Shown: positions 43,403-56,194 of the stretch, piece after piece
How positions within the stretch are numbered: the first letter of the stretch is position 1
Layout: every line of letters starts with the position of its first letter
NCBI RefSeq assembly: GCF_003931795.1
Contig: NZ_CP034234.1
Location: 186,001 to 250,000 of the forward strand
DNA from: Erysipelothrix piscisicarius
GTDB taxonomy: Bacteria; Bacillota_I; Bacilli_A; Erysipelotrichales; Erysipelotrichaceae
Reading direction: 5' to 3'
DNA length: 64,000 nucleotides
Program-made: the position numbers and the translations under genes
The notes under the pieces: model-generated
Told to the model about the DNA's origin: nothing
Databases searched by the model: none
The model's input: only the letters and a program-made list of their open reading frames with translations

Positions 43403-45157
43403 TTAGAGATTATAGATTATATTCATTAATTTCAATTCAGTCTCTGTAAGATGTAACGCGTATTGACTCTCACGATACGGTGTCCCAAATGCACAATCTG
43501 ATACCATTACAATCGGCGGCATTTGTACACGTTTATAGACTGCCGTATTCATCGTCTTAAGAACCCATTTTAAATCATCGATAAACATTTTACCATTTTC
43601 TAAACCGTATGATGTTAAATACTTCCCGAGTTCCGACTTATAAATCGATTGATCGAGATATGATTTAAGTATGGCTTCCAACTGTCCATGCATGAGGGCA
43701 TTGACCAACGCATCATGGTATCCCCATTTCATGGGATCAAATTGATCTTGCGCAAGTTCCGCACTCGGTGCAAACTCCCAATCGACACGATCTTCCATTT
43801 CGGTAGGAATCAGATTTTGAGGAACAATTTCTGTACCTGCAATACGATTTAAAGTACGACCAATCATACCGACTTCCATTTTTGTGAGATCGCCTAAAAT
43901 GGCGAGTGCACCGATTGCATCTCCATAAAGGGTTGCATATCCAAGTGCCACTTCAATCTTATTACCATTATTCATCACAACACCATTTTCAAGACTTGAG
44001 ATGGTCATGAGCGTATGGCCTCTAAGTCGTGCTTGAACATTTTCAAATGCGAGTCCTTGTACGTCTTTGTAGCCACCAAACGCCATACTCTCAACCGTTG
44101 CATCGGTCATTGCAGCAATTGGGATTTCCAAGAACTTAAATCCTAAAACGTTACTGAGATGATATGCATTATTTTTGGTTATGTCGCGATTGAACTGGCT
44201 AGGCATTGTTACCCCCACCACACGATCTTTCCCTAATGCCTTAACAAGTAACGCAATGGACACACTACTATCCAATCCTCCCGAAACACCAACAATCCAC
44301 TTTGGTCCATAGGGTAGTGCTTCTTCATCAAAGTAACGAATTGCTGAAATCAATGCATGATACATCTTATCGTCATCGTCGGGTGTATTTGATGCTTGAG
44401 AATTTAAATCGAATAGATCAAGTGTCTGTTTAAAATTAGCATCCAAATATGTCACCGATTCAGGAGATACAATCATACTTCCACCATCAAACAGTACAAC
44501 ATTCTTGCCGTTATTTTGCATCCCTGTCGCATTCACATAAATAAAAGGTATGTCCAAATTCTGTCTTTTAATTTCTGCTAAGCGCATGGATTCCTTATTT
44601 TTGTGCCATGGTGAACATGAGATGTTAATCATGAGATCGGGACTGTGTTGCATCATTAACGCGGTAGGTTTTAAATCACTTGCATCATCCCACAAATCTT
44701 CACAGATTTGGATACAAATACGATCACCCTTAAAAATGAACGGTCCAAAGTTGTGATTTCCAGGATCAAAATATCTTTTATCGTCAAAAACACCATAGTT
44801 AGGTAGAAGGTGCTTTGTATATACACCTTCGGATTCATGGTTTGCACGTTTAACCCATTCGCCTTGATATGCGAAAAAAGCCGCATTATAGAGTTTATCT
44901 TCTTTTTGGTAAAGATTTCCCCAAACAATCCCTATCTCTTGTGATAAGCAGCGTATACGGTCGTTATAGACCATCATCTCATCGATACTTGCTTGATTAT
45001 TCATGCGATCGCCAATGAGATAACCGCCTACCGCTAATTCTGGGAACACAACCAGATCTGCTTTACCAATCGATTCTTCTACAATTGCTTGAATTGCTTC
45101 AAAATTTTCCTGTGGTTGATTTGCTTTTACTCTTAATTGTGCAATAGCAATTTTCAT
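43403..45157 (-). CDS. nadE: Glutamine-dependent NAD+ synthetase
   Basis: 584-residue two-domain enzyme that amidates deamido-NAD with glutamine. N-terminal nitrilase/amidase domain (1-260) has catalytic Glu in VVFPELAVGGY, Lys in NHESEGVYTKHLLP and Cys in MINISCSPWH. The C-terminal synthetase domain has the PP-loop GVSGGLDSSVSI near 290 and ends in VPQNLIPTEMEDRVDW-type sequence. It overlaps the upstream SpoU methylase gene by 4 bases (ATGA). Confidence 0.92.
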   Translation of the reverse strand: MKIAIAQLRVKANQPQENFEAIQAIVEESIGKADLVVFPELAVGGYLIGDRMNNQASIDEMMVYNDRIRCLSQEIGIVWGNLYQKEDKLYNAAFFAYQGEWVKRANHESEGVYTKHLLPNYGVFDDKRYFDPGNHNFGPFIFKGDRICIQICEDLWDDASDLKPTALMMQHSPDLMINISCSPWHKNKESMRLAEIKRQNLDIPFIYVNATGMQNNGKNVVLFDGGSMIVSPESVTYLDANFKQTLDLFDLNSQASNTPDDDDKMYHALISAIRYFDEEALPYGPKWIVGVSGGLDSSVSIALLVKALGKDRVVGVTMPSQFNRDITKNNAYHLSNVLGFKFLEIPIAAMTDATVESMAFGGYKDVQGLAFENVQARLRGHTLMTISSLENGVVMNNGNKIEVALGYATLYGDAIGALAILGDLTKMEVGMIGRTLNRIAGTEIVPQNLIPTEMEDRVDWEFAPSAELAQDQFDPMKWGYHDALVNALMHGQLEAILKSYLDQSIYKSELGKYLTSYGLENGKMFIDDLKWVLKTMNTAVYKRVQMPPIVMVSDCAFGTPYRESQYALHLTETELKLMNIIYNL

Positions 45158-45867
45158 TTTCTCGCCTCCAATTGTCGATAGCGTTCATAAGCAAACACAC
45201 TGCATGCACCAACACTGCTTAATGAAACGCGCGCATCGTAATCAATACGTACATGAACATCACTAATTTCTAACACACTCTTCGAAAGACCTCTTAAAGC
45301 ACCACCTAAACAGATGCATACACGATCTGGTAAATTATAGTTTAAAAGTGACTCGCTCTCATCTCCGCGATATGCTGCTGCCATTACTACATTCTTAGCT
45401 TGGATCGATTTCAAGTCAGAACTTAAATCATCACTTTGAAGCCACCATAACGATTCACTTGCGCCCGCACTGGCACGAATTAGCTTTGCTTCATGTTCAT
45501 AAAAATCATAATTTGGAGTAATAATACCGTCAAATCCAAGGGATGCGACGGTTCTACAAATTTCTCCAAGGTTAAATGGATCAGTAACGCCTTCAATACA
45601 CATTAATGAAAGGGTCTGTTTCGGTAGATGACTTAGGGAATCACTGCTTCGCTTCCCACATGAGACAAGATAGCCACCATGCGTTTTATTCGACGCAAGC
45701 AAATCCATATCATCACGAGATAATCGTTTAATTATAATCCCCTCAGCGATACGCTCAACATATCGTGATTCCTTGTCATTGTGTTTATCCAAGATTGCTA
45801 CATATTCAATCTCACGTTTTCGCTCTTTAAGTATTGCCTTAACACTAATTTTTCCTGATACAATCAT
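45154..45867 (-). CDS. SpoU/TrmH-family RNA 2'-O-methyltransferase
   Basis: Start chosen at ATG 45867 with AAGGAG upstream, 237 residues. An N-terminal substrate-binding part is followed by the knotted SPOUT domain, with motif 1 DPFNLGEICRTVASLGFDGI, motif 2 CLGGALRGLS and motif 3 ARVSLSSVGACSVFAYE. Motif 3 differs from the usual SLNVSVAAGI. Probably methylates rRNA or tRNA; the target base is unknown. Confidence 0.85.
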   Translation of the reverse strand: MIVSGKISVKAILKERKREIEYVAILDKHNDKESRYVERIAEGIIIKRLSRDDMDLLASNKTHGGYLVSCGKRSSDSLSHLPKQTLSLMCIEGVTDPFNLGEICRTVASLGFDGIITPNYDFYEHEAKLIRASAGASESLWWLQSDDLSSDLKSIQAKNVVMAAAYRGDESESLLNYNLPDRVCICLGGALRGLSKSVLEISDVHVRIDYDARVSLSSVGACSVFAYERYRQLEARK

Positions 45868-45966
45868 AATTTCTCCTTGACGCGTCATAACCACTTGACT
45901 ACGACTTCTACCTTAATTATACAACAATCCCAATTAGATATACGAATACTTATCCCTGTTGGATAA

Positions 45967-46002
45967 AAAAAACAACAAAGATTGCTTTCTTTATTGTTTC
46001 TT
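45967..46002 (-). terminator. Terminator of the two-gene membrane protein unit
   Basis: AAACAATAAAG pairs with CTTTGTTGTTT (one G-U) followed by T8 on the minus strand. Confidence 0.65.
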
Positions 46003-46010
46003 GACGTATA

Positions 46011-46349
46011 TTAAACTTGAAAAAAAGCCCATCCACAGTAAATGAGGAGTATATCTAAAAAGGTTCCAGTTATACCAATTGCGTTGAGCAATGTCGTAAA
46101 TTCTGGAATTGATAAAACATTCAAGCGATATCCAAAAACACAAATAATCACAAAGGATAGTACTACTTTTCCCACCCATCGATTATTCTTCTTTTGAAGC
46201 GGTGCTAAGAAATAACCAATCACAAGCATCAACACCATCCAAATTGTCGTTGCAATGCCCTCTAATGAGGATGGTAAAACAGAAATAAGAAATTTATAAA
46301 CAATAGCACTGGCAAGAATCACCAATAAGGCAGACCATGTTCGTTTCAT
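46011..46349 (-). CDS. Hypothetical membrane protein
   Basis: 112 residues with four likely membrane segments (for example WSALLVILASAIVYKFLISV and VVLSFVIICVFGYRLNVL). Start ATG overlaps the stop of the upstream gene by 4 bases, so the two are coupled and may form a complex. I do not recognise the family. Confidence 0.65.
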   Translation of the reverse strand: MKRTWSALLVILASAIVYKFLISVLPSSLEGIATTIWMVLMLVIGYFLAPLQKKNNRWVGKVVLSFVIICVFGYRLNVLSIPEFTTLLNAIGITGTFLDILLIYCGWAFFQV

Positions 46350-46894
46350 TCCACAACCCCCTCACATTTAAGTCTCAAATACATCCCAATCAGTAAACCA
46401 AATGACGGAACCGCTGCGGAAATAATCCATAAAATGGACGACCAATGAATGCGCATTAACTTCTCAGAGAATGTCCCCATTAATGGATTTACAAAACTAT
46501 AAATCATCCATATGACACGACTTGATTCAAAAAACGATAGAATATAGAGCACGATAAAGGTTATAAAGAGGATCATAAATAAAACGATTAATGCAAAGTC
46601 AACACTCTTTAAAATTCGACTCTTATTTTTAATTGCAATGACAATTAGGTATCCAGGAATTGCATATGCCAGAAGTCCATAGATCGATACAATAATAATT
46701 TGAAAAATCATCGGAAGATTTGCCAAAAGTTTTGAGAGTGGATGAAGCGAATTATAGGCAAAAAGATGTATTGTGCCTAAAAGAACATGAATCATTAGAA
46801 TAATTCCTAAAAACTTATAGTCCCCTTGCTTAAAAAATAATTTAAGTCGCGTAAAACCACTTGGCTTAGCATCCGTTGTTTGTGTTTGTTCCAT
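46346..46894 (-). CDS. Hypothetical membrane protein
   Basis: 182 residues with four or five membrane segments (for example FLGIILMIHVLLGTIHLF and FALIVLFMILFITFIVLYIL). A short hydrophilic N terminus precedes them. Start at ATG 46894; it lies 9 bases after queA and overlaps the next membrane gene. No family recognised. Confidence 0.65.
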   Translation of the reverse strand: MEQTQTTDAKPSGFTRLKLFFKQGDYKFLGIILMIHVLLGTIHLFAYNSLHPLSKLLANLPMIFQIIIVSIYGLLAYAIPGYLIVIAIKNKSRILKSVDFALIVLFMILFITFIVLYILSFFESSRVIWMIYSFVNPLMGTFSEKLMRIHWSSILWIISAAVPSFGLLIGMYLRLKCEGVVE

Positions 46895-46903
46895 AAATAT
46901 CTC

Positions 46904-47935
46904 CTACTTCGTATTACGTGCTTTTAAAAACATACTATCTCCAAATGAGAAGAATCGGTATTTTGAATCAACTGCATGTTTATAGGCATGATCGATTGCT
47001 TCTTTACCCATAAATGCACTTACTAACATAATTAATGTTGATTTTGGTAAGTGAAAATTAGTAATGATTGCATCCACTGCTTTCCATTCATAATCAGGAT
47101 AAATAAAGATTTCACTATTACCTTGGCATTCTTTGAACGTGCCGTACTTTGACATCACAGTTTCCAATGTTCGAACTGAATTTGTACCCACTGCAATTAT
47201 GCGGCGGCCATCTTGTTTCGCATCATTTAAAATCTCTGCTGTTTCTTGAGACATCGTATAGGCTTCACTATGCATTTTATGTTCAAGAACATTATCGACT
47301 TTAACCGGTCTAAACGTACCCAGTCCAACATGAAGTGTTACAGGGGCAATTGTAATTCCCTTAGCTTCAATTGCTTCAAGCAACTCCGGTGTAAAATGAA
47401 GCCCCGCAGTGGGTGCTGCCGCACTCCCTTGAACGCGAGAATATACCGTTTGATAACGCTCTTTATCTTCCAATCGTTCGTGAATATATGGTGGTAGTGG
47501 CATTTGTCCAAGTTCATCTAAGATTTCTAAGAATATTCCGTCAAAGACCAGATCAAAATTTCTTAAACCTTCTTCTCCAACATGTGTACAAACTGCTTTT
47601 AATTTTCCATTACCAAAACTTAATTCGGTACCCAACTTAACAACCTTTGCATTTCCGACAAGACACTCCGCCGTCTTTCCCTCAAATTTTAAAATTAAAA
47701 GTTCAACATGAGCACCTGTTTCAGGCTTTTCACCAAACAGACGTGCTGCAATAACGCGTGTATCGTTGAGTACTAAAACATCCCCTTCATTTAAATAATC
47801 AATAATATTATAGAAATGTTTATCTTCCAAGTTCATACCATCAACAACAAGCAGTCGCGATTCACTTCGCTTTTCAGCAGGAGTTTGCGCAATCAGTTCC
47901 TCTGGCAAATCAAAATCAAAATCATTTACATTCAT
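46904..47935 (-). CDS. queA: tRNA preQ1-34 S-adenosylmethionine ribosyltransferase-isomerase
   Basis: Transfers and rearranges the ribosyl group of SAM onto preQ1 in tRNA, forming epoxyqueuosine. 343 residues, normal length. Signature parts are [20 protein letters not shown] at the start, [12 protein letters not shown] near 166 and [17 protein letters not shown] near 290. Start at ATG 47935 with AAGGAGT. tgt lies just upstream in the same direction. Confidence 0.95.
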   Translation of the reverse strand: MNVNDFDFDLPEELIAQTPAEKRSESRLLVVDGMNLEDKHFYNIIDYLNEGDVLVLNDTRVIAARLFGEKPETGAHVELLILKFEGKTAECLVGNAKVVKLGTELSFGNGKLKAVCTHVGEEGLRNFDLVFDGIFLEILDELGQMPLPPYIHERLEDKERYQTVYSRVQGSAAAPTAGLHFTPELLEAIEAKGITIAPVTLHVGLGTFRPVKVDNVLEHKMHSEAYTMSQETAEILNDAKQDGRRIIAVGTNSVRTLETVMSKYGTFKECQGNSEIFIYPDYEWKAVDAIITNFHLPKSTLIMLVSAFMGKEAIDHAYKHAVDSKYRFFSFGDSMFLKARNTK

Positions 47936-48029
47936 AGTTTACTCCTTGGTTTGTATCGTATTACATCTTCACTATTTTACCATAAAGACCGTGCTCTGAC
48001 ACGATTTTGTGCAATTCACAAAATTGCAT

Positions 48030-48062
48030 AAAAAAACTTGATTCGAATGAACCAAGTTTTTT
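48030..48062 (-). terminator. Terminator of tgt
   Basis: AAAACTTG/CAAGTTTT hairpin with a T-run on the minus strand, between tgt and queA. The loop is long (12 bases). Confidence 0.65.
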
Positions 48063-48068
48063 GTTTGA

Positions 48069-51049
<2,981 letters not shown>

Positions 51050-51165
51050 ATACATCGTCTCTTTTCCTATAACTGTATCATTATACATGAATTGAACATG
51101 AAATGACAGAAAATGCACTCTTCATGCTCACTTTTTGCGTATAAGTTCACTTAAACGCTTACATA

Positions 51166-51198
51166 AAAACACCATGTTAACGATAAACATGGTGTTCA
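51166..51198 (-). terminator. Terminator of ldh
   Basis: AACACCATG/CATGGTGTT hairpin with an 10-base loop; ahead of it lies TTCATTATT on the plus strand. Confidence 0.7.
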
Positions 51199-51201
51199 TT
51201 A

Positions 51202-52143
51202 TTATAAATTAGGTTGTGAAACAATCTCTCTTAACATCTCTGCAGATTCTTGGAGTGCTTCAACCTCATTGGAACTGTACGGAACTTCAATAACATGCTT
51301 AACACCCGTTCGTCCCACAACTGTTGGGACAGAAATATAAACATCTTCAATACCATATGCCCCGTTTTGAAGGCTTGAAACGGTTAAAATCGAATTCTCA
51401 TCACGTAAAATCGCATTCACAATACGCGTTATCGCAAGTGCTACGGCATAGTTTGTATAACCTTTACGATCAATAATTTCATAAGCAGCAGTCTTCACAT
51501 CGTGTGTAACTTTTTGACGTGTTTCTTCCGTAAACTCAATCCCCACATTCTCACAGTATTGATCAATGGTTAGCCCCGCTACAGTCGTTAAGGACCACGT
51601 AGCAATTTCACTATCACCGTGTTCTCCAATAATATTTGCGTGAATATTTCGTGCATCCACTTCAAATTTATTCGCTAACATCGATTGGAAACGTGCTGTA
51701 TCTAAAACCGTTCCCGAACCAATTACGCGCTCTGCTGGAAAACCAGAAAGTTTATAAGTAATATGTGTCAAAATATCGACCGGGTTTGAAACCACAAGTA
51801 AAATTGCGTCTGGATTATACTTCACGATATTTGGAACTAATTCTTCATAAATTTTAATGTTACGATTCACAAGATCAATCCGTGTTTCTCCTGGTTTTTG
51901 TGCCAGTCCAGCTGTAATAATTACAATATCGGAGCCCTGAGTCTCTGGATAATCCCCAGCAATTATTTTAACTGGAGAAACAAACACACGACCTTGGTCT
52001 AAGTCCATTGCCTCACCTTGAGCTTTTTCTTTGTTAATATCAACGATTACGATTTCAGATGCAATATTGCTGTTCATTAACGCAAAAGCTGTTGTCGAAC
52101 CTACAAAACCTGCACCAATAATAGAAACTTTATTTGTTTTCAT
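51202..52143 (-). CDS. ldh: L-lactate dehydrogenase
   Basis: Reduces pyruvate to L-lactate with NADH in fermentation. 313 residues from ATG 52143 (the adjacent ATG 52146 is also possible), behind AAGGAG. Rossmann loop [14 protein letters not shown], substrate loop [11 protein letters not shown], catalytic IGEHGDSE and the C-terminal [14 protein letters not shown] match LDH rather than malate dehydrogenase. Divergent from mvaA with 96 bases between. Confidence 0.93.
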   Translation of the reverse strand: MKTNKVSIIGAGFVGSTTAFALMNSNIASEIVIVDINKEKAQGEAMDLDQGRVFVSPVKIIAGDYPETQGSDIVIITAGLAQKPGETRIDLVNRNIKIYEELVPNIVKYNPDAILLVVSNPVDILTHITYKLSGFPAERVIGSGTVLDTARFQSMLANKFEVDARNIHANIIGEHGDSEIATWSLTTVAGLTIDQYCENVGIEFTEETRQKVTHDVKTAAYEIIDRKGYTNYAVALAITRIVNAILRDENSILTVSSLQNGAYGIEDVYISVPTVVGRTGVKHVIEVPYSSNEVEALQESAEMLREIVSQPNL

Positions 52144-52239
52144 CATATCACTCCTTTTTTTATATAATACCACACCTCTCAATTCTACTTGGCATATATA
52201 ATCAAATTCGGTATGATATTTATAAAAGGAGTGCTCATT

Positions 52240-53472
52240 ATGTACAATAAATTTTATAAAAGGACGATAACAGAACGCCGTAATGTTTTAGAAAATCAAA
52301 ACCGTTATGACGATGATCTCGATATTCCACTCAGTTCGGAAATTTATGATCATATGATTGAAAATGCAATCACAACTTATGAAATTCCAATGGGTTGTGC
52401 TCCAAATTTTTTGATAAATAATCAAGACTATGTGATTCCTATGGTGACCGAAGAACCCTCTGTAATTGCAGCTGCAAGTAATGCCGCCAAAATTATGCAA
52501 TGTAATGGTGGCATTCATGCTCGTATTTATAAACGCAATATGATCGGACAAATTGCATTCGCAAATCCTCAAAGACAAACAGAAATGATACAATATTTGG
52601 AAGATAATCGTGATCGATTATTTACAATTGCTCGTGATGCTTATCCTTCAATTGTGCAGCGAGGCGGTGGTTTGCGTCACATTCATACCGCGTATCTAAA
52701 TAAACCGAATAAGACACCTTTTTTGATTGTTTATTGTACCATTGACACGCAAGAAGCAATGGGCGCAAACATGATGAACACAATCTTAGAGGCAATCGGT
52801 AATCATCTTGAGTCTGTTTTTGATGAACATCCGTTGATGTCCATCCTTTCAAACCTTGCAACGGAATGTCTGGCCGAGGCCCGTGTCGTTATTGATCCAA
52901 AAACGCTTCGTTATCCAGACGATATTGCACTTCGCATTCAACAAGCAAGTCATCTTGCTGAAGTTGATCCTTACCGGGCTACAACACACAACAAAGGCAT
53001 TATGAATGGTATTGATGCCGTTGTAGTCGCAACCGGAAATGATTGGCGAGCCATTGAAGCAGCGGTTCATAGTTATGCATCAATGAGTGGAAGTTATCAA
53101 CCCCTTGCAACATGGAATATAAATTCGGACAATATGATTGAAGGCATTATTAAACTTCCGCTTCCAATTGGTACCGTTGGAGGTTCTATTGCAATTCATC
53201 CCAAAGCTCAATTAAGCCGAAAAATTTTAGGATATAAAAATGCAGAAGAACTGATGATGATTCTTGCCTCTGTCGGTTTAGCACAAAACTTTGCTGCGCT
53301 TTATGCCCTTACAACCGTAGGAATTCAAAGTGGACATATGAAACTTCAAGCGAAATCACTCGCTTTAGCTGTTGGTTGTCCATCCGAAGATGTTGAACGT
53401 CTTGTATCGAAATTACTTCAAGAACCGAAATTAAATCAGGACGTTGCGAAAAAATTACTGCAAGAACTTTAA
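52240..53472 (+). CDS. mvaA: Hydroxymethylglutaryl-CoA reductase, class II
   Basis: Makes mevalonate for isoprenoid synthesis. Start chosen at ATG 52240 with AAAAGGAGTG upstream, giving 410 residues. Catalytic Glu is in [11 protein letters not shown], the DAMGANM-type motif reads [10 protein letters not shown], and the C-terminal [13 protein letters not shown] region is typical of class II enzymes of Gram-positive cocci. Presence shows the organism uses the mevalonate route. It ends in a clear terminator. Confidence 0.92.
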   Translation: MYNKFYKRTITERRNVLENQNRYDDDLDIPLSSEIYDHMIENAITTYEIPMGCAPNFLINNQDYVIPMVTEEPSVIAAASNAAKIMQCNGGIHARIYKRNMIGQIAFANPQRQTEMIQYLEDNRDRLFTIARDAYPSIVQRGGGLRHIHTAYLNKPNKTPFLIVYCTIDTQEAMGANMMNTILEAIGNHLESVFDEHPLMSILSNLATECLAEARVVIDPKTLRYPDDIALRIQQASHLAEVDPYRATTHNKGIMNGIDAVVVATGNDWRAIEAAVHSYASMSGSYQPLATWNINSDNMIEGIIKLPLPIGTVGGSIAIHPKAQLSRKILGYKNAEELMMILASVGLAQNFAALYALTTVGIQSGHMKLQAKSLALAVGCPSEDVERLVSKLLQEPKLNQDVAKKLLQEL

Positions 53473-53474
53473 GA

Positions 53475-53502
53475 AAAGAAGCTCAATTGTGAGCTTCTTT
53501 TT
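53475..53502. terminator. Bidirectional terminator
   Basis: AAGAAGCTCA-ATTG-TGAGCTTCTT with a T5 run. Between mvaA (plus) and the flavin reductase gene (minus). Confidence 0.85.
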
Positions 53503-54112
53503 AAATAAGACGTTTTAAGGTAAAAACTGGCTTCATTGCTGCGAATTGATTTCCCGCTAGACGAGCAATCGGACCAAGTTTATTTACATCAAGATACCCT
53601 TGCTTCCGATCAAAAATTGAATCATCAAAATCTAAATGGATTACTTTAAGTAAAAACAGAGCTGTACATACACCCCTTGCATCTTTTATTTCTTGATGAC
53701 TAAATAATTCTGTTTCAAGTTTAATTTTTGTATCTTTAAGACTTGGAGTCTCAATCATCACACTTGATTGTGTTTCGAGATTAAGCTTTGTTACTTCACT
53801 TTCACCATAAGATAGAATCATCGAACTCTCATTCATTGCTTCCGCATTCTCGTAATTTGCGATATGAACCACGCACTCGCGTGTTTGTAAGAGATTCTTA
53901 CTGGTATCTTTAAGCTCTCCGTTATTCCGATTAATTGCAACGGAAACAATTGGAACTTCGGTTGAAACAAGACTAAAAAAACTGAATGGTGCAAGGTTGA
54001 TTGAAGCATCGGTGTTTCGGGTTGTAATCCATGCAATAGGACGTGGAACGACACTGCCTGTTAAAAATTTATAACGCTCTTTCGCACTTAAATCTTGTGT
54101 TTTAAATTTCAT
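53501..54112 (-). CDS. Flavin reductase-like (FMN-binding split barrel) protein
   Basis: 203-residue flavoprotein of the flavin reductase-like family. Signature GSVVPRPIAWITTRNTD near residue 20 and NLAPFSFFSLVS. Last gene of a four-gene operon; its start overlaps the esterase end by 11 bases. In this context it probably reduces quinones or flavins (inference). Confidence 0.85.
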   Translation of the reverse strand: MKFKTQDLSAKERYKFLTGSVVPRPIAWITTRNTDASINLAPFSFFSLVSTEVPIVSVAINRNNGELKDTSKNLLQTRECVVHIANYENAEAMNESSMILSYGESEVTKLNLETQSSVMIETPSLKDTKIKLETELFSHQEIKDARGVCTALFLLKVIHLDFDDSIFDRKQGYLDVNKLGPIARLAGNQFAAMKPVFTLKRLI

Positions 54113-54695
54113 AAAAATCTCGGGTTTGTTTAATTTCTTCTGGAATTAATTGATGGCCATGGTGCGTGTGAAAGTGTGTTGTGAAAATGTTAGATGCGTT
54201 CAGTTTTTCAATCATCAATTCAATATCTTGAACATCAGTATACGGATCCCCTTCACCACTGGTTATCAATACTCGGGTTGGTAAATTTTGTGGAAATGGA
54301 ATCGCGGGTTGTACATGCATTGGATGAAATAACAGTGCATTTTTAAAGAGCATAAAATTCATTTTTAGTAAGTTTAACGTAATATTCGCACCATTTGAAT
54401 ATCCTACAACGGAAACGCACTCTAATGATCGATCATAATTTTTAAGTAATTTTAGAATCTCATTTCTTAAATTCGTTGTTTCCTGTTCCAAACTTTCGAG
54501 ATCGAATGTTTTCATATCGATACGTCTGAAATATCGATTCATTCCATCTTCCACAATATTCCCTCGAATGCCGATATATGTAGCTTCTGGATCGATATAA
54601 CGTGCAATCTGAAACATATCCTCTTCCGTTCCACCCGTTCCATGTAAACCTATAATCGTCCGCTCTGAAGTTCCTGGTATCATCTTATGAATCAT
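54102..54695 (-). CDS. Carboxylesterase/phospholipase-like hydrolase (MhqD type)
   Basis: 197-residue alpha/beta hydrolase. Oxyanion region IGLHGTGGTEEDMF, nucleophile GYSNGAN near residue 97, Asp in GEGDPYTD and His in HHGHQLI complete the triad. Resembles MhqD of Bacillus subtilis, a gene induced by hydroquinones and aldehydes. Overlaps the MarR gene end by 11 bases and the flavin reductase gene start by 11. Confidence 0.85.
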   Translation of the reverse strand: MIHKMIPGTSERTIIGLHGTGGTEEDMFQIARYIDPEATYIGIRGNIVEDGMNRYFRRIDMKTFDLESLEQETTNLRNEILKLLKNYDRSLECVSVVGYSNGANITLNLLKMNFMLFKNALLFHPMHVQPAIPFPQNLPTRVLITSGEGDPYTDVQDIELMIEKLNASNIFTTHFHTHHGHQLIPEEIKQTRDFYEI

Positions 54696-55110
54696 ACAAT
54701 CCCTCTTTCCCTATTTTTTTAAGAAGTGTTTGTAATGTCGCCTCTTCCTCGGGCGAAAGTCTGTCGAAACATTTTCGCATTTCCTGTTCATGCGTTCGAT
54801 AGATAATTTCGATTTCTGAAAGGCCCTTATTGCTTAACATAACATAGTTTATTCTTCGATCACGTTCGTCTTTCAAGCGCATAACGAGACCTTTCTTTTA
54901 TAATTGATCCACAACATATGTCATACTACTGCCTGGCACAAGTACGGTATCACAAAGAGCCTGAGTCGTGAGCTTTCCTTTATGATAGAGTGCTTCTAGA
55001 GCTTGAAACTCGTTCACATTAATATCAAAATCCTTAATACTCTCCTTAACGTGATCTAAGATAGTCTGATGTGTTCGGAAAAGTATGGTAAGTGTTTTAA
55101 GCGATGACAT
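54685..55110 (-). pseudogene. MarR-family regulator (MhqR-like), in-frame TAA
   Basis: Winged-helix repressor of 141 codons with one premature stop. N-terminal part has VNEFQALEALYHKGKLTTQA and LVPGSSMTYVVDQL. TAA at 54898-54900 follows, then the same frame continues KKGLVMRLKDERDRRINYVM and ends at 54685. In MarR proteins this place normally reads DRLEKKGLV, so GAA to TAA fits one change. It begins on the last base of the dioxygenase stop (TAATG). If real, the operon would be constantly on. Confidence 0.82.
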
Positions 55111-56096
55111 TAAAACACCTCTTTCTTGAATTCACGCGTACTGCGTACAGTATCAAAATTTTTAATTTGTGATTCAATATAGTCACGTTTTGGACGAAGA
55201 CGTGGTGGTAATGTTAACATCTCTCCCAGAACTTCATACGATTCTTCGTCATCAATAAACCCTGGACCATCTGTTGCGAGCTCGAAAAGGATATTTGGAA
55301 GAATGCGGATATATAGCGAACCAAAATAGAATCGTTCAACATAACCCGAACTTGGAATCCCCATTTCCGATAACTCACGATACCATTTCATCAAATCTTC
55401 TTTCTCATCAACTCTAAACGCAACATGATGCACCCCACCATAACCTTGAACGGCATTTCCTTGCGTTAAATTCTCGCGGACGATAATTGATCCACCATTG
55501 CCGCCATCGCCCATCTCATAAAGCGTTAAGGTATCCTCGGTCTTCATCTTTCGCATCCCAAATACTGTTGAAAGAACTTGATGCGTTAATTCAAGATTAG
55601 AAACATCCATAAACATCGGTCCGAGCCTTGTAATTGCATAAGCATCAGGAACTGGTCCTTTATACCATGGCTCTCCGGAAGGAATTCCTATATTTGTTTC
55701 ATCTGAAACTAAAGCATAGCGTTGACCATCAAAATCTTCGAACGTGATTGCTTTTTTACCAAAGAACATTTGGTCTGATTCAAATGGAATTTCATAGTTG
55801 GTAAAGCGTTTCTCCCAGTAAGAAAGCGCATCATCCGACGCAACTCTAAAACTCGTTCTTGATAACTCATTCGTTCCCCGTTGGGATTTAGAAATATTTG
55901 GAAAATCAAAAAAAGTCATATTTGTCCCGGGATTGCCTCGGTCGTCTGCAAAATATAAATGATAGGTATGAATGTCATCTTGATTAATATTTTTCTTAAC
56001 AAGTCGCATTCCTAATATATATGTATAAAATTTATAAATCTCTTCAGCACTGCTTGTAATTGCAGTAACATGGTGTAATCCTTTTAACTGTTTCAT
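55110..56096 (-). CDS. Ring-cleaving dioxygenase / glyoxalase family protein (MhqO/MhqE-like)
   Basis: 328-residue protein with two vicinal-oxygen-chelate halves. GLHHVTAITSSAEEIYKFYT at the start and GGVHHVAFRVDEKEDLMKWY near 215 each give a metal His, and LFELATDGPGF carries the C-terminal Glu. Such proteins break down or bind catechols and hydroquinones. First gene of the dioxygenase-MarR-esterase-flavin reductase operon, with an operator over its promoter. Confidence 0.88.
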   Translation of the reverse strand: MKQLKGLHHVTAITSSAEEIYKFYTYILGMRLVKKNINQDDIHTYHLYFADDRGNPGTNMTFFDFPNISKSQRGTNELSRTSFRVASDDALSYWEKRFTNYEIPFESDQMFFGKKAITFEDFDGQRYALVSDETNIGIPSGEPWYKGPVPDAYAITRLGPMFMDVSNLELTHQVLSTVFGMRKMKTEDTLTLYEMGDGGNGGSIIVRENLTQGNAVQGYGGVHHVAFRVDEKEDLMKWYRELSEMGIPSSGYVERFYFGSLYIRILPNILFELATDGPGFIDDEESYEVLGEMLTLPPRLRPKRDYIESQIKNFDTVRSTREFKKEVF

Positions 56097-56119
56097 AACT
56101 ACCTACTGGTTGTAGTACC

Positions 56120-56148
56120 ATATTATTTCGAATTAGAAATAATATCAA
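56120..56148 (-). promoter_or_regulatory. Promoter and operator of the quinone-stress operon
   Basis: On the minus strand TTGATA (56143-56148), 17-base spacer, TAATAT (56120-56125). Almost the same bases form a palindrome with perfect 10-base arms, ATATTATTTC and GAAATAATAT, around a 6-base centre (56120-56145). The core TTCGAATTAGAA resembles the MhqR operator. A bound MarR protein would cover both promoter boxes. Confidence 0.75.
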
Positions 56149-56172
56149 TGATAATGCCCAGGTAATAATAAA

Positions 56173-56194
56173 AAATGAACCCCTAAGGGTTCAT
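56173..56194 (-). terminator. Terminator of the DUF308/papain-like gene
   Basis: ATGAACCC-TTAG-GGGTTCAT followed by T6 on the minus strand. Confidence 0.85.
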
